A stretch of 64,000 nt of DNA, from NCBI GenBank assembly GCA_041389565.1, contig JAWKRP010000015.1, positions 158,069-222,068 of the forward strand, read 5' to 3'. A program made the translations under genes and the position numbers. Under the pieces are notes generated by a model, which worked only from the letters and a program-made list of their open reading frames with translations, had not been told where the DNA came from and searched no databases. Shown one piece after another: positions 42,439 to 52,146 of this stretch. Every line of letters starts with the position of its first letter. Positions within the stretch are counted from its first letter, which is position 1. This DNA is from JACKEQ01 sp041389565 (GTDB lineage Bacteria; Myxococcota_A; UBA796; GCA-2862545).

Positions 42439-45400
42439 ATGATCCACCTGCTCGCCCTCCTCGCCTGCAAGGGGCCCGACCCCACGCCCACCGTCCCGGT
42501 CGAGGCCGACACCGACGTCGACGCCGACACCGACAGCGATGCCGACACCGACACCGATACCGACCCGCTCTGCGCCGAAGCCCAGTCCGCGGTCGACGCG
42601 AAGTGCACGGTGTGCCACGGCGGTGCCTTCCCCCAGGGCGCCCTCGACCTCACCGACATCGCCACCGCGGTCGACCGTCCCAGCGCCCAGGCCAGCCTCG
42701 ACCTCGTCGAGCCGTTCTCGCCGCTCGAGAGCTACCTGCTCCACAAGATCGACGGCACGCACGCCTCCGTCGGGGGCTCGGGCAGCGCGATGCCTCCGCC
42801 GGCCGCCCCCCAGATCACCCCGTCGGAGCGGGCCTCCATCGACGCCTGGGTCGCAGCCGGGGCGTCCTGCACGCCTCCCGTGGGGGATGCCGACACCGAC
42901 GCCGATGCGGACTCCGACGCCGACGCCGACGCCGATGCGGACTCCGACGCCGACGCCGACGCCGACACCGACACGGGTCTCGTGAACCCGCTGTGCGCCG
43001 ACGTCCAGGCCTCCGTCGACGCCACGTGCACCACCTGCCACGGCGGGCCGTTCCCGAGCGGCGACCTCGACCTCACGTCCATCGGAACGGCGGTCGGGCT
43101 CCCCAGCCTCCAGAGCCCGCTGCTGATCATCGACCCGTTCGCGCCCGACGACAGCTACCTGGTCCACAAGCTGAACGGCACCCACGCCTCCGTGGGGGGG
43201 AGCGGAGACGCGATGCCTCCGCCGGGCTCTCCAGCGCTCCCGGTCGCGGATCGGGCCGATCTCGTCGACTGGATCGCGATGGGAGCCAGCTGCGCGCCCG
43301 TCGCCGACACCGACACCGATGCGGACACCGACTCCGACACCGACACCGACACCGACACCGATACCGACCTCGACACGGGGCTGCCCGACAACACGGCCTG
43401 TCTCGAGGTCCAGGGGCTGCTCACGGCCAGCTGCACGTCGTGCCACGGAGCCGCTGCGCTCGGCGGGCTCGACCTGCGGCGCCTCGATGCCATCCTGGGC
43501 CGCCAGAGCACCCAGTCGCCGGGCATGGCGCTGTTCGAGCCGGGCGACCACACGGCCAGCTACCTCTGGCACAAGCTCCAGGGCACCCACGCCTCGGTCG
43601 GCGGGTACGGCCAGCCGATGCCCCCCGGAGGCGCGCTGCCCGCGGGCGATCTCGCGACCATCGCCACCTGGATCGACGACGGCGCGAGCTGCGCTCCCGA
43701 TCCCACGCCCGTCGACCCGGTCGACTACGACCCCAACGAGCTCGACCAGACGGCACTGTTCACGTGCGACGGCTCGCCCAGCAGCTCCCAGGCGCGCATC
43801 CGCCGCATGGACGCCACGGAGTGGCGCAGCACCATCGGCCAGAGCAGCTCGTCGCCAGCCGCGTCGAACCCCCTCGGAGCCCCGTCGTACGCCCGGTACA
43901 GCACGTACGGCGAAGACGTGGGGATGGATGCCCCCAGCCTCGACCTCTACATGGGCGTGCTCGACTACGCCGGAGCCGGGTGGACCGAGCGATTCCCGTC
44001 GAAGGGGCGCCAGAACCAGCCCGCGAACGACTCCAGCCTGAACTGCATGTTCAACAACGCCGTGCCGACCGACGCCTGCATCGACAACTACCTCGAGCAG
44101 TTCCTCGAGAACGGCGCGCTGTACCGCCCGCCCACGCAGGCCGAGTTCGACCGCCTGCGCGCGTTCACCGTGAACGCCCTCGCCCGCGAGTCCGTGGAGG
44201 GATGGCCGCGCACCGAGACCCTCACGCACGTCACCTCGGCCGCCTGGCTCACGGTGGGCGCGCTGTTCCCGTCCGAGCTCGGCGAAGGCACGCCCGATGC
44301 GAACGGACGCGTGCGCCTGTCGGACTGGGAGGTCGCGCGCGTGCTGAGCTCCATGATCAGCGACCGTGCGGCCGGCAGCCAGGGCGTGTTCCGGTTCGGG
44401 CTCGGCCCGTACGGCGGCTACACCGAGCCGTTCGCGGGCTCCATGCCCGACGTGCAGATCGCGGCCGCCGACGGCACCATCCAGCAGCCGGCCATCGCGG
44501 GCGCGCTGCTGCGTCAGTACGCGATGGGGTCCGACCCCGCGCGCATCGACACCCTGATCGACTGGGGCGACAGCCGGCGCATCCAGGGGCGGGGCTCCGA
44601 GTGGCTGAGCGACAAGCTCGACCGCTTCTTCCTCGAGTTCTTCGAGGTGCAGGAGTTCCCCACGGTGTTCAAGGACCGCCCGGAAGCCACCTCGCAGTAC
44701 GCGGGCGGCTCCGAGGTCACGAACCTCCGGCGCTCGTACGGGAACCTCCAGTCCGGGTACTACGGGCACGAGTCCACGCTGCTCCAGCAGTTCGAAGACA
44801 CCGTGGCCCGCATCGTGACGAACGATCAGGACGTGCTGCGCGAGCTGCTCACGACGCGGGAGTTCTTCATGGGCTCCACCACGCGCTACGCGGGCTCGAG
44901 CTTCGCGGGGAGCACGACCCACACGTCGTATCCGTACGACTACTCCGCGCCGATCGGAGAGACGACCGCCGAGCGGTGGATCACGCTGCCCCAGGCCGAG
45001 CGGGCCGGCATGCTCACCCACCCCGCCTGGCTCGCCACGCACGGCGATGCGTTCGAAGACGGCCCGAGCATGGTGTCGCGCGGGCACTGGATCCGCGAGC
45101 ACCTGCTGTGCGAGACCGTGCCGCCGCTCGAGTTCGTGACGGTCGAAGCGCAGCTCCTGCCCACCGACGGCACGCAGACCGCCCGGCAGCGCATCGACGC
45201 CAGCATCGAGCCGCGCTCGGAGTGCATGGTGTGCCACCAGTCCATGAACTCCCTCGGGCGTCCGTTCGAGATCTACAACCACGCCGGGTTCCTGCGCGCC
45301 GACGACCACGGGAACGCGCCGAACGGCCAGACCACCCTCACGAACGCGCCCGAGCCCGCGCTGAACCGCACCTACACCGATGCGATCGACCTCCTCGAGA

Positions 45401-45618
45401 CCTTCGCCGACTCCCCGCACGTGAAGCAGTGCTTCGTGCGCCAGACGTTCCGGTTCTTCGCCGGCCGAGACGAGACGCTCGAAGACGCCTGTGTGCTCGC
45501 CGACATGGAGTCCGCGTACGACGCCAGCGGCGGGTCGTTCATCAGCATGCTCGAGACCCTCGCCACCCACGACGCCACGCTGTTCCGACACGTGAGCGAG
45601 GAAGGAGGTGCCCCATGA
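42439..45618 (+). CDS. DUF1592/DUF1588-type lipoprotein with three N-terminal cytochrome-c-like modules
   Basis: 1059 residues. Lipobox LLALLAC (Cys10). Three similar modules each carry CXXCH (C56-H60, C197-H201, C332-H336), a downstream HKIDGTHASVGG or equivalent, and a Met in AMPPP/PMPPG that could be the second haem ligand. Asp/Ala/Thr repeats (about 23-42, 150-180, 288-312) act as linkers. From about 390 onward are DUF1592, DUF1588 and DUF1585-like regions, with a fourth CMVCH at 929-933 (SMNSLGRPFEIYNHAG). Such proteins occur with DUF1552 partners in Planctomycetes and Myxococcota; function unproven, probably multihaem electron transfer at the cell surface. The stop overlaps the DUF1552 start (ATGA). 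Confidence 0.9.
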   Translation: MIHLLALLACKGPDPTPTVPVEADTDVDADTDSDADTDTDTDPLCAEAQSAVDAKCTVCHGGAFPQGALDLTDIATAVDRPSAQASLDLVEPFSPLESYLLHKIDGTHASVGGSGSAMPPPAAPQITPSERASIDAWVAAGASCTPPVGDADTDADADSDADADADADSDADADADTDTGLVNPLCADVQASVDATCTTCHGGPFPSGDLDLTSIGTAVGLPSLQSPLLIIDPFAPDDSYLVHKLNGTHASVGGSGDAMPPPGSPALPVADRADLVDWIAMGASCAPVADTDTDADTDSDTDTDTDTDTDLDTGLPDNTACLEVQGLLTASCTSCHGAAALGGLDLRRLDAILGRQSTQSPGMALFEPGDHTASYLWHKLQGTHASVGGYGQPMPPGGALPAGDLATIATWIDDGASCAPDPTPVDPVDYDPNELDQTALFTCDGSPSSSQARIRRMDATEWRSTIGQSSSSPAASNPLGAPSYARYSTYGEDVGMDAPSLDLYMGVLDYAGAGWTERFPSKGRQNQPANDSSLNCMFNNAVPTDACIDNYLEQFLENGALYRPPTQAEFDRLRAFTVNALARESVEGWPRTETLTHVTSAAWLTVGALFPSELGEGTPDANGRVRLSDWEVARVLSSMISDRAAGSQGVFRFGLGPYGGYTEPFAGSMPDVQIAAADGTIQQPAIAGALLRQYAMGSDPARIDTLIDWGDSRRIQGRGSEWLSDKLDRFFLEFFEVQEFPTVFKDRPEATSQYAGGSEVTNLRRSYGNLQSGYYGHESTLLQQFEDTVARIVTNDQDVLRELLTTREFFMGSTTRYAGSSFAGSTTHTSYPYDYSAPIGETTAERWITLPQAERAGMLTHPAWLATHGDAFEDGPSMVSRGHWIREHLLCETVPPLEFVTVEAQLLPTDGTQTARQRIDASIEPRSECMVCHQSMNSLGRPFEIYNHAGFLRADDHGNAPNGQTTLTNAPEPALNRTYTDAIDLLETFADSPHVKQCFVRQTFRFFAGRDETLEDACVLADMESAYDASGGSFISMLETLATHDATLFRHVSEEGGAP

Positions 45619-47093
45619 GCCTCACCCGCCGCAGGCTGCTCGCCGGGCTCGGCTTCGGTGCCGGCGCCGCCCTCCTGAACCCGTTCTTCCGCCAGGCGTT
45701 CGCCAACGGGCCCACCCCGTGCCGCTTCGTCATCGTGGTGGAGGGCAACTGCATCGAGCCCGTCGCGCTGATGTCGACCTCCGCGCGCGCCGCGATCGAC
45801 GCCGCATCCACGGGCTCGACGGCCGGTCGGCGGTGGATGTACGACCGCTACGGCCACGCGAGCCCGCTGCTCGTGCCCGCCGGCGACCTCGGCACGGCGC
45901 CCGCGCTCGACCCGCTCCTGCCGGGCTCCACGGGCGTCGACCTCACGAACCGCTCCGCCGTGCTGCTCGGACTCAGCAACACCATCACGGGGGGCGGTCA
46001 CAGCACGCACTTCGGGGCCCTGAGCTGCTCGCGGTCGCGCCCGTCGCGCGCGGCCGGCCAGACCATCGACGCCTGGCTCGCCGCGCAGCCCGGCATCCGC
46101 CAGCAGACCCCCTTCGACGCCGTGCGCGTGGGGGTCGACAGCAGCGGCGGCAAGCTCGCGAACGTCACGTGTGCGTTCGAGGCCGCGAAGTCCGCGCCCG
46201 TCACGCTCGACCCCGTGCTCGCGTACAACAACCTGTTCGGGTTCATCCCCGGCTCGTCGGGGGAGTCGAGCTTCAGCAAGCGCACCGACCTCCTCGACTT
46301 CGCCCGCGACGACGTGAACGCGGCCCTCGCGACGTTCAGCGGGAACAGCCGCGAGCGCGCCAAGCTCGAGCAGTACCTCGCGAGCATCGACGCCATCCGC
46401 CAGCGTCAGATCGACCTCGCCGCCATCGCCGCGCAGATCGACCCGCTCGACCCCACCACCGCCTTCCCGGCGCCCGAGGATCCCTCGACGAATCCGCTGT
46501 ACGGGACCGGATCGCACTTCGACGTGCTCGAGGCCCAGTTCCAGAACGTCACCGCGGCGCTGCTCGGCGGGCTCACCAACGTGGCGGTCATCACGTCCGG
46601 CACGGGCGACTCGGGCTTCGGGCGCATGGTGTACGGCCCCGTGCTCCAGGGGCACGGCATCGATCCGAACCTCGAGCGCCACGATCTCCACCACCTCTCG
46701 AGCGGGAACCAGCCCTACATCGACGCCATCCACGCCGTGAGCCGCGAGCACGTCCGCATGATCGCCGACCTCGCGCGTGCGCTCGACGCGGTGCCCGAGG
46801 GCAACGGCACGATGCTCGACCACACGGCCATCCTGTACCTGCCCGACAACGGCGAGCAGCACCACAGCACGGCCTCCGAGTGGCCCGTCCTGCTCGTGGG
46901 CGGCGCCGGCATGGGGCTACGCACCGACGGCCGCACCGTGGTGTTCCCGGGCGTGAACGACTCCACGAACAACCGCCAGCTGTCGAACCTGTTCAACAGC
47001 CTCGGCTACGCGGGCGGCGTGCCGCTCGACACGTTCGGCGAGGAGGGCGAGACCCGCATCGCGCAGGGCCCGCTGTCGGAGGTCTGGGCCTGA
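45615..47093 (+). CDS. DUF1552 protein with Tat signal
   Basis: 492 residues; ATG 45615 overlaps the previous stop, and GGAGGT precedes it. The N-terminus LTRRRLLAGLGFGAGAALL is a twin-arginine signal, so the protein is exported folded. The body matches DUF1552: LDPLLPG, GLSNTITGGGHSTHFGALSC, the helix near KLEQYLASIDAI, and DNGEQHHS...EWPVLLVGGAGMGL near the C-terminus. The His-rich stretches resemble those of alkaline-phosphatase/sulfatase-like (DUF1501) folds. The constant pairing with DUF1592 proteins implies a shared surface or periplasmic complex; substrate unknown. Confidence 0.92.
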   Translation: MSLTRRRLLAGLGFGAGAALLNPFFRQAFANGPTPCRFVIVVEGNCIEPVALMSTSARAAIDAASTGSTAGRRWMYDRYGHASPLLVPAGDLGTAPALDPLLPGSTGVDLTNRSAVLLGLSNTITGGGHSTHFGALSCSRSRPSRAAGQTIDAWLAAQPGIRQQTPFDAVRVGVDSSGGKLANVTCAFEAAKSAPVTLDPVLAYNNLFGFIPGSSGESSFSKRTDLLDFARDDVNAALATFSGNSRERAKLEQYLASIDAIRQRQIDLAAIAAQIDPLDPTTAFPAPEDPSTNPLYGTGSHFDVLEAQFQNVTAALLGGLTNVAVITSGTGDSGFGRMVYGPVLQGHGIDPNLERHDLHHLSSGNQPYIDAIHAVSREHVRMIADLARALDAVPEGNGTMLDHTAILYLPDNGEQHHSTASEWPVLLVGGAGMGLRTDGRTVVFPGVNDSTNNRQLSNLFNSLGYAGGVPLDTFGEEGETRIAQGPLSEVWA

Positions 47094-47114
47094 CCGGGCG
47101 GCCGAGCGGGAGCG

Positions 47115-47450
47115 TCAGAGCCGGCACAGCGGTGAGATCAGCTTCTCGCCGCCGTTGCTGTGGGCCTCCCAGCCCACGATTGTGCCGCCGACCTGCGTGC
47201 AGCACTCCGCGTTGATCGCGGCCACACACGCATCCGAGAGCCCGTCTGCATCGGACGACCGCGGCGGGCAGGACGACAGGTCCCACGTCTCCTTCCACGC
47301 GAGGCTCGGCTTTCCGCCGCTCGACATGCAGCTCCCGCCGTCGACGTGCGAGTAGTCGATCCGCACGACGGTCGTGCCTCCTCCAGCCCCTCCAGCACAG
47401 GCGAACAGGGCGGGCAGCGTGACGGCGAGCAGCAGGACGACGGATCTCAA
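47115..47450 (-). CDS. Small lipoprotein
   Basis: 111 residues with a signal peptide and lipobox ALFAC (Cys18), then a Gly-rich stretch and a compact Cys-containing domain (GSCMSS, LSSCPP, DACVA, ECCTQ, PLCRL). The even number of cysteines suggests disulphides. No family recognised. It converges on the DUF1552 gene (22 bp apart) and may terminate transcription against it. Confidence 0.75.
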   Translation of the reverse strand: MRSVVLLLAVTLPALFACAGGAGGGTTVVRIDYSHVDGGSCMSSGGKPSLAWKETWDLSSCPPRSSDADGLSDACVAAINAECCTQVGGTIVGWEAHSNGGEKLISPLCRL

Positions 47451-47496
47451 GGGACCTCCATCGCCCGAGCCTACCGCGGGTGGCGCTCCCGCGGGC

Positions 47497-48648
47497 TCAC
47501 CGCGGTGAACCGGCCGTTCCGTGCTGCTCGAGCCAGGCCCGGCCGGCGGGGAGCGCGTCGCTGCCGTGCTTGTCGCCGGCGATCGTGCGCTGGCCCGTCT
47601 CCAGGTACGTCATCAGGGCTTCGCAGCTCTTCTGGCCGCGGAGATCGTACGCACTGCTGTTGCGCGCGCGCGGATCGGGCGCGAGGTCGCCCTCCTCGAG
47701 CACCCGCACACAGGCGCGCACGAGCCCCTCCGTAGGCGCGGCCCGGCCGAGCGTGACGCGCGACACGCCGACATCGAGCCCCCAGCCCTGCGAGGATCCG
47801 CCCTGTTCCGCGAGGTAGACCGCGAACGCGTCGATCTCCGGGTCGACCGCGAGCGTCACGAGCTCGTTCCGGAGCCCGAGGAGCTCCGGGCGGGCACCGT
47901 TCACGAGCGCATGGTTCACGAGGTCGACCTCCACCGCCTGACGGGCCCGCTCCCAGGCCTCGGGGTCGGACGCCCGCACGAGGGCCGCGACCGTCGAGCG
48001 GAACACGAGCGCGCGCAGGCCCGTGAGCTCGGCGCCCGCTTCGTACGCGTCGAGGAGCGCGACGAGGCGGGCCTTCTCGCGGGCACACAGCGTGGCGGGC
48101 ATCGCGTCGAGCGCCACGGACGCCTCGTCGGCATCGGAGGACCCGATCCGCTCGAGCACGGTGGCCTCGATGCCGGGCACCCCCGCGAGAACCCCGGCGC
48201 GCAGGCCCGCATTGCGCACCCGGGCCTGGAGACGCGGCGAGGCGTCGGTGTACGCGATGGCCTCGGCCACGAGCTCCGGACGGGCGCCCGCGAGCGCGAC
48301 CAGGTCGTCGGCGTGCTCTTGCTGGAAGCCCTCCATCAGCTTCGCCCACACGACCACGTTGTCGGTCTCGGCGAACACCTGGCGCTGGGCCGCTCCGATC
48401 ACCGCCCGGTCGCCGTGGGCGATCACGAGGAGGCCGGCCGCGCGGGCCTGTCGCTCGGCGCCCCGGCCGGTGGCAGCCTGCACGATGCACGGGAGCTCGA
48501 CCTGCTCTACGGGGCCGTGCTGGAGGAGCAGATCGTCGAACTGCGCGTCGGACGCCCGCAGCAGCGGGGCCAGCACCGGGTTGTCCCCGCACTCGAGGTC
48601 GGGCTCGGCGGTTCCACAAGCGGAGAGGAGGGCGAAGGCGAGCCACAT
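47497..48648 (-). CDS. Helical-repeat lipoprotein
   Basis: 383 residues with lipobox ALLSAC (Cys11). The mature part is nearly all helical, with Ala/Leu/Glu-rich repeats that resemble HEAT or ARM-like repeats (e.g. about 80-110, 120-150, 155-190). A short region near 320 (SSAYDLRGQKSCEALMTYL) contains one of the few other cysteines. No catalytic motif. Probably a periplasmic scaffold. It is divergent from the membrane glycosyltransferase-like gene. Confidence 0.78.
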   Translation of the reverse strand: MWLAFALLSACGTAEPDLECGDNPVLAPLLRASDAQFDDLLLQHGPVEQVELPCIVQAATGRGAERQARAAGLLVIAHGDRAVIGAAQRQVFAETDNVVVWAKLMEGFQQEHADDLVALAGARPELVAEAIAYTDASPRLQARVRNAGLRAGVLAGVPGIEATVLERIGSSDADEASVALDAMPATLCAREKARLVALLDAYEAGAELTGLRALVFRSTVAALVRASDPEAWERARQAVEVDLVNHALVNGARPELLGLRNELVTLAVDPEIDAFAVYLAEQGGSSQGWGLDVGVSRVTLGRAAPTEGLVRACVRVLEEGDLAPDPRARNSSAYDLRGQKSCEALMTYLETGQRTIAGDKHGSDALPAGRAWLEQHGTAGSPR

Positions 48649-48739
48649 CGAGCACGATCCGGGTCCGAAGGCGCGTTCAGACTACCCCTGCGCGCCCGTC
48701 GCGGGGTGGTTCGGGTTAGCAGGCCCGGCGGAGGTCGTC

Positions 48740-50530
48740 CTGAACGGCGCACAGAGCCCATCGAGCCCAGCCCGCCCGTCGATCGGGCTCGGCACCGCCA
48801 CGATCGCGCTCACGTGCGTCGCCGCCCTCGCGAATGCCTGGCGCTACCGGTTCTTCTACGCCGACGACGCGATGATCTCGCTGCGCTACGTCCAGCGCCT
48901 CCTCGAGGGCGAGGGCCTGACGTGGACGTCCGGCGAGTGGGTGGAGGGCTACTCCAACCTCGGCTGGGTGCTGATGACCGCCGGGCTCGGGCTGTTCGGC
49001 ATCGACCTCGTCGTCGCGACCCGCCTGCTCGGCCTGGCCGCGCTGTGTGGGGTGATCGCGCTCGTGTCTCTCGGGCCCGATGGGCGTCCGGACGCGAAGC
49101 GGGCCCTGTCGGGCGGGGTGTTCGCGGCCGGCATCTGCGGGCTCGGCATCTGGGCGATGGCCGGGCTGGCGCAGACCTTCGTGGCGATGATGGCGGTCGC
49201 AGGCGTGCTGGCGGCCCGGCTTGCGCGCGACACGGGCGATCGACGCGCTGTGGCCGGGCTGATCGCGGTGCTGGCCGTGATGACGGTCACCCGGATCGAT
49301 GGGTTCGTGCTGGCGGGCTGCGTGCTCGTCGGCGCCGTCGCGGGCGGGCTCCCCTGGCGGACCGCAGGCTGGGCCGCGCTGGGACCGGCGGTCGTGTGGG
49401 GCGCCCAGCAGGCCTTCCGACTGGCCTACTACGGCGACTGGGTGTCGAACACCGCAAGGGTGAAGGTCAGCTTCACGCTCGGGCGCGCCGTGAACGGGGC
49501 TACGTGGGTCGGCAAGGGTCTGTGGGACCACGCGCCGCTCGGGGTCGCTGCACTCGTCGCGCTGCTGGTGCTCCGTCGGCGCGTGCTCGATGCGCTGGTC
49601 GCGGCCCTCGTGTGGTGCGCGTTCTGCGCGTACGTCGGCGGCGACATCTTCGCGGGCTACCGGCTCATGCTGCCCGCCCTGCCGCTGCTCGCGCTCATGG
49701 TCGCCGACCTCGGGTCCCACCTGTCCGCGCGCCTCGTCCCCGTGCTGACGGCCCTCGGGCTCGGGCTGTACGTGTGGAACGTCGACATCGACTTCTCGAC
49801 GCGCGTGCCCACCGAAGACGACCACTGGGTCCTGCGCACGGTCGGTCCGGCAGAAGCCCTGCGTGGCGCGTTCGCGAAGCACGACCCGCTGCTCGCGGTC
49901 GACGCGGCGGGGGCCCTGCCGTACTACACGCGGTTCCGGTCGGTCGACATGCTGGGGCTGACGGACCGGTTCCTCGCGACCCATCCCCCGCCGGGCTGGG
50001 GCAGCGGCGGGCTCGGGCACGACCTCGGGAACGGCACGTACATCTGGAACCGGAAGCCCGACATCCTCGCGTTCCGCGCGGGCACCGGCGGTCCGCCGAT
50101 GTTCATCTCCGGCAAGCAGATGGAGGCCCGGCGTGACTGGGGCATGGTGTACCGGCCGGTGTTCGTGGTGGGCCCCGATCCCCAGGACCGCCCCACGATC
50201 GGGTTCTACTACCTGCGCGCGGTCGACTCGAAGCTCGGCATGACCCGCACCGACGACCGCATCGACGCTCCGGGGTACTTCTTCACGACGGGGCGCAGCC
50301 CGGCGGTCCTGCGGGGCGACGTGCTCGGGCCGCTGCTCGACCTGGCCCACACACACCCCATCACGCTGGGGGTCCCGAAGGGTCGGTGGCGCGTGACGGT
50401 CGATGCAGACGGGCCCGTTGCGGTGCAGCCCGCGGAGGTCGAGCACGGCGGCGGTCCGCTGACCGTGCAGCTCGTACCCACCCGTCCGGGCGTGCAGCTC
50501 AGGTCGGTTCGCTACGACCGGGTGCGCTGA
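48740..50530 (+). CDS. GT-C-type membrane glycosyltransferase-like protein (apparent CTG start)
   Basis: About 596 residues. Roughly ten membrane segments lie in 17-360. The first loop has YADDAMISLRYVQRLLEG (41-58) and VEGYSNLGW (69-77), the acidic-pair and EGYSN signatures shared with the protein at 19807; the C-terminal third (about 360-596) is soluble. No ATG, GTG or TTG precedes the first membrane segment in frame. CTG 48740 follows GGAGGT (48730-48735) at four bases, so it is the best start; only the longer overlapping ORF offers an ATG. The last 12 codons (VQLRSVRYDRVR) are repeated at 53205 as part of the direct repeat bounding the adjacent cassette. Confidence 0.8.
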   Translation: MNGAQSPSSPARPSIGLGTATIALTCVAALANAWRYRFFYADDAMISLRYVQRLLEGEGLTWTSGEWVEGYSNLGWVLMTAGLGLFGIDLVVATRLLGLAALCGVIALVSLGPDGRPDAKRALSGGVFAAGICGLGIWAMAGLAQTFVAMMAVAGVLAARLARDTGDRRAVAGLIAVLAVMTVTRIDGFVLAGCVLVGAVAGGLPWRTAGWAALGPAVVWGAQQAFRLAYYGDWVSNTARVKVSFTLGRAVNGATWVGKGLWDHAPLGVAALVALLVLRRRVLDALVAALVWCAFCAYVGGDIFAGYRLMLPALPLLALMVADLGSHLSARLVPVLTALGLGLYVWNVDIDFSTRVPTEDDHWVLRTVGPAEALRGAFAKHDPLLAVDAAGALPYYTRFRSVDMLGLTDRFLATHPPPGWGSGGLGHDLGNGTYIWNRKPDILAFRAGTGGPPMFISGKQMEARRDWGMVYRPVFVVGPDPQDRPTIGFYYLRAVDSKLGMTRTDDRIDAPGYFFTTGRSPAVLRGDVLGPLLDLAHTHPITLGVPKGRWRVTVDADGPVAVQPAEVEHGGGPLTVQLVPTRPGVQLRSVRYDRVR

Positions 50531-50556
50531 GCATCCAGGCCACGGCCGCCTCGGCG
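50490..50556. repeat. Direct repeat, left copy, bounding esterase/FG-GAP cassette
   Basis: 50490-50537 is identical over 48 bp to 53205-53252, and similarity continues to 50556/53271 with four mismatches (about 67 bp, offset 2715). The left copy holds the 3' end and stop of the glycosyltransferase-like gene. On the other strand it also codes for AVAWMLSAPGRSEP, the C-terminus of the racemase-family gene at 53214. It therefore records the two genes as they were before separation. Confidence 0.9.
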
Positions 50557-50565
50557 ACACAGACA

Positions 50566-52146
50566 TCAGGGCGTCATCGCCGCAAGCATCGCCGCCCCGC
50601 TGAAGGAGTGGACGGCACCCGAGTCGTTCATGCCCCCGTAGTCACTGAGGTACGCGCCCACGAGAAGGTCCGTCAGACCGTCGCCGTCGGCGTCCCACGT
50701 CGCGATGTTCGCGCCGAACACCCCATCCTCGGGGCCCCCCTCGATCACGAGATCCGCGGTCGACGCGGCCCGGACGCCCTCGACGGGCCCGAGGAAGACG
50801 TACACGCGCCCGGTTCCACCGGCCCAGCGGCTGGTGATCACGAAGTCGTCCCGCCCGTCGCCGTTCAGGTCCCCCAGGGGCGCGAACTCGTCCATCGTGT
50901 CGTACGCGCCGTCGCCCAGGATCACGGCGGGCGAGACATCCGTGATGTTCACGGTGCCGGTGACGCCCTGGAGGTCCATGAGGAACACGGCGCCCCGCTC
51001 GGAGAGCCCGTCGGACGACAACCCTGACGCGACGGCCGCCACCAGGGTGCGTCCCGGGTCGGGGCCTACGGCACCCACGGGACCGTGGCGGCCGAAGAGC
51101 CGTGCCTCGCAGGTGCCCTCGATGATCGCGGTCTCCGAGCCCGCCCCGTACGCTCCCGGCGTCACCCCGGTCCACAGGAGCATCGCTCCCGGTTGATTCG
51201 ACACGTAGTCGTAGAGGTCGACCCCCGGGTAGCGAGGAGGCACGTAGTCCGTCGACGCGATCATCACCTCGGCGGCTCCATCTCCGTCCATGTCGTGGAG
51301 GAAGGGCGTGGAGCTGCCCACGGAGCTCGTCAGCGGCAACGGCATCTCGTAGTCGTACATTTCGAAGGTGTAGGCGGCGTCGGTGACCAGGTCGCCGACA
51401 CCGGGCAAGAACGGGCCCGTGTGCACCAGCACACGCGAGGGGGCGGAGGCGTTGCGCTTCTGCCCGATCGCGAGGTCGGGGATGCCGTCGCCGTTCACAT
51501 CGCCCGTGCTCAACTTTCGGATGTAGGATGCGACCTGTCCGAAGGCGCCATCTTCGAGCACCCAGGTCGCCGCGACGCGCCGGTCCGCTCCCTGGGCTGG
51601 AATCGGCCCCGGCACGAACATCGTCGCGTTGTCCCAGTATTCCGCGGCGGCGACCCAGTGGTCCGCTCCGTCGTCCCAGGCCACCATCCAGTCCGGGTCG
51701 ATGTCCTGGTCTGCCGGCCACGTGACCCGCCCCACCGCCGTCGAACCGCTCACCTCGCCGGAAGGAGCCGCATCGAACTCGTAGATCCGGGACGACCACG
51801 GGCTGTCCATCGGGAGCTGGCTCGACCAGGTGAGGACGAACGCCCGGCTCGGCGATGGCGTCGACACCACGGCGCCGAAGGCCATCGATGCCGCCTCGCC
51901 GATCCACCTGCCGGAAGCCAGGTCCACGCTGGTCGCCACCGGACCCGTCGGTGAGGTCGTCACGGGGAGCGTATCGAGAGCGCACCCGAAGAATGGGTCC
52001 ACAAGCAGCGAATCGGCAGTGTCCCCCGTCGGTGTAGAGACGATTTCGGCGGTGTCCGCCGTATCGGCCGAAGGAGGGTCGGTGTCCAAAGGGGTTGGCG
52101 TAGACCCTGAGCACCCGAGAATGAGGAGCGCGACACTAGGAGACAC
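50566..52146 (-). CDS. FG-GAP/VCBS-repeat lipoprotein
   Basis: 526 residues from GTG 52146. A signal peptide ends in lipobox LLILGC, followed by a Thr/Asp/Pro-rich linker (TDPPSADTADTAEI). Several propeller loops are visible: GDVNGDGIPDLAIG, DMDGDGAAEVMIAS, GDLNGDGRDDFVIT and WDADGDGLTDLLVG, each a DxDxDGxxD calcium loop. This gives a calcium-binding, integrin-like beta-propeller on the cell surface. The start overlaps the last 11 bases of the esterase gene, so the two are one transcription unit. The stop is 10 bp inside the left direct repeat boundary. Both genes look less GC-rich than their surroundings. Confidence 0.87.
   Translation of the reverse strand: MSPSVALLILGCSGSTPTPLDTDPPSADTADTAEIVSTPTGDTADSLLVDPFFGCALDTLPVTTSPTGPVATSVDLASGRWIGEAASMAFGAVVSTPSPSRAFVLTWSSQLPMDSPWSSRIYEFDAAPSGEVSGSTAVGRVTWPADQDIDPDWMVAWDDGADHWVAAAEYWDNATMFVPGPIPAQGADRRVAATWVLEDGAFGQVASYIRKLSTGDVNGDGIPDLAIGQKRNASAPSRVLVHTGPFLPGVGDLVTDAAYTFEMYDYEMPLPLTSSVGSSTPFLHDMDGDGAAEVMIASTDYVPPRYPGVDLYDYVSNQPGAMLLWTGVTPGAYGAGSETAIIEGTCEARLFGRHGPVGAVGPDPGRTLVAAVASGLSSDGLSERGAVFLMDLQGVTGTVNITDVSPAVILGDGAYDTMDEFAPLGDLNGDGRDDFVITSRWAGGTGRVYVFLGPVEGVRAASTADLVIEGGPEDGVFGANIATWDADGDGLTDLLVGAYLSDYGGMNDSGAVHSFSGAAMLAAMTP

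Noticed and set aside
42732..43130. VSVSASAS-type repeat proteins on the minus strand (also 55942-56493)
   Set aside because: These are antisense readings of the Asp-rich hexanucleotide repeats within the lipoprotein genes.
41407..45591. 1394-residue minus-strand ORF
   Set aside because: It lies antisense to the kinase and DUF1592 genes and reads the Asp-rich repeats as Val/Gly runs. No start site or motif supports it.
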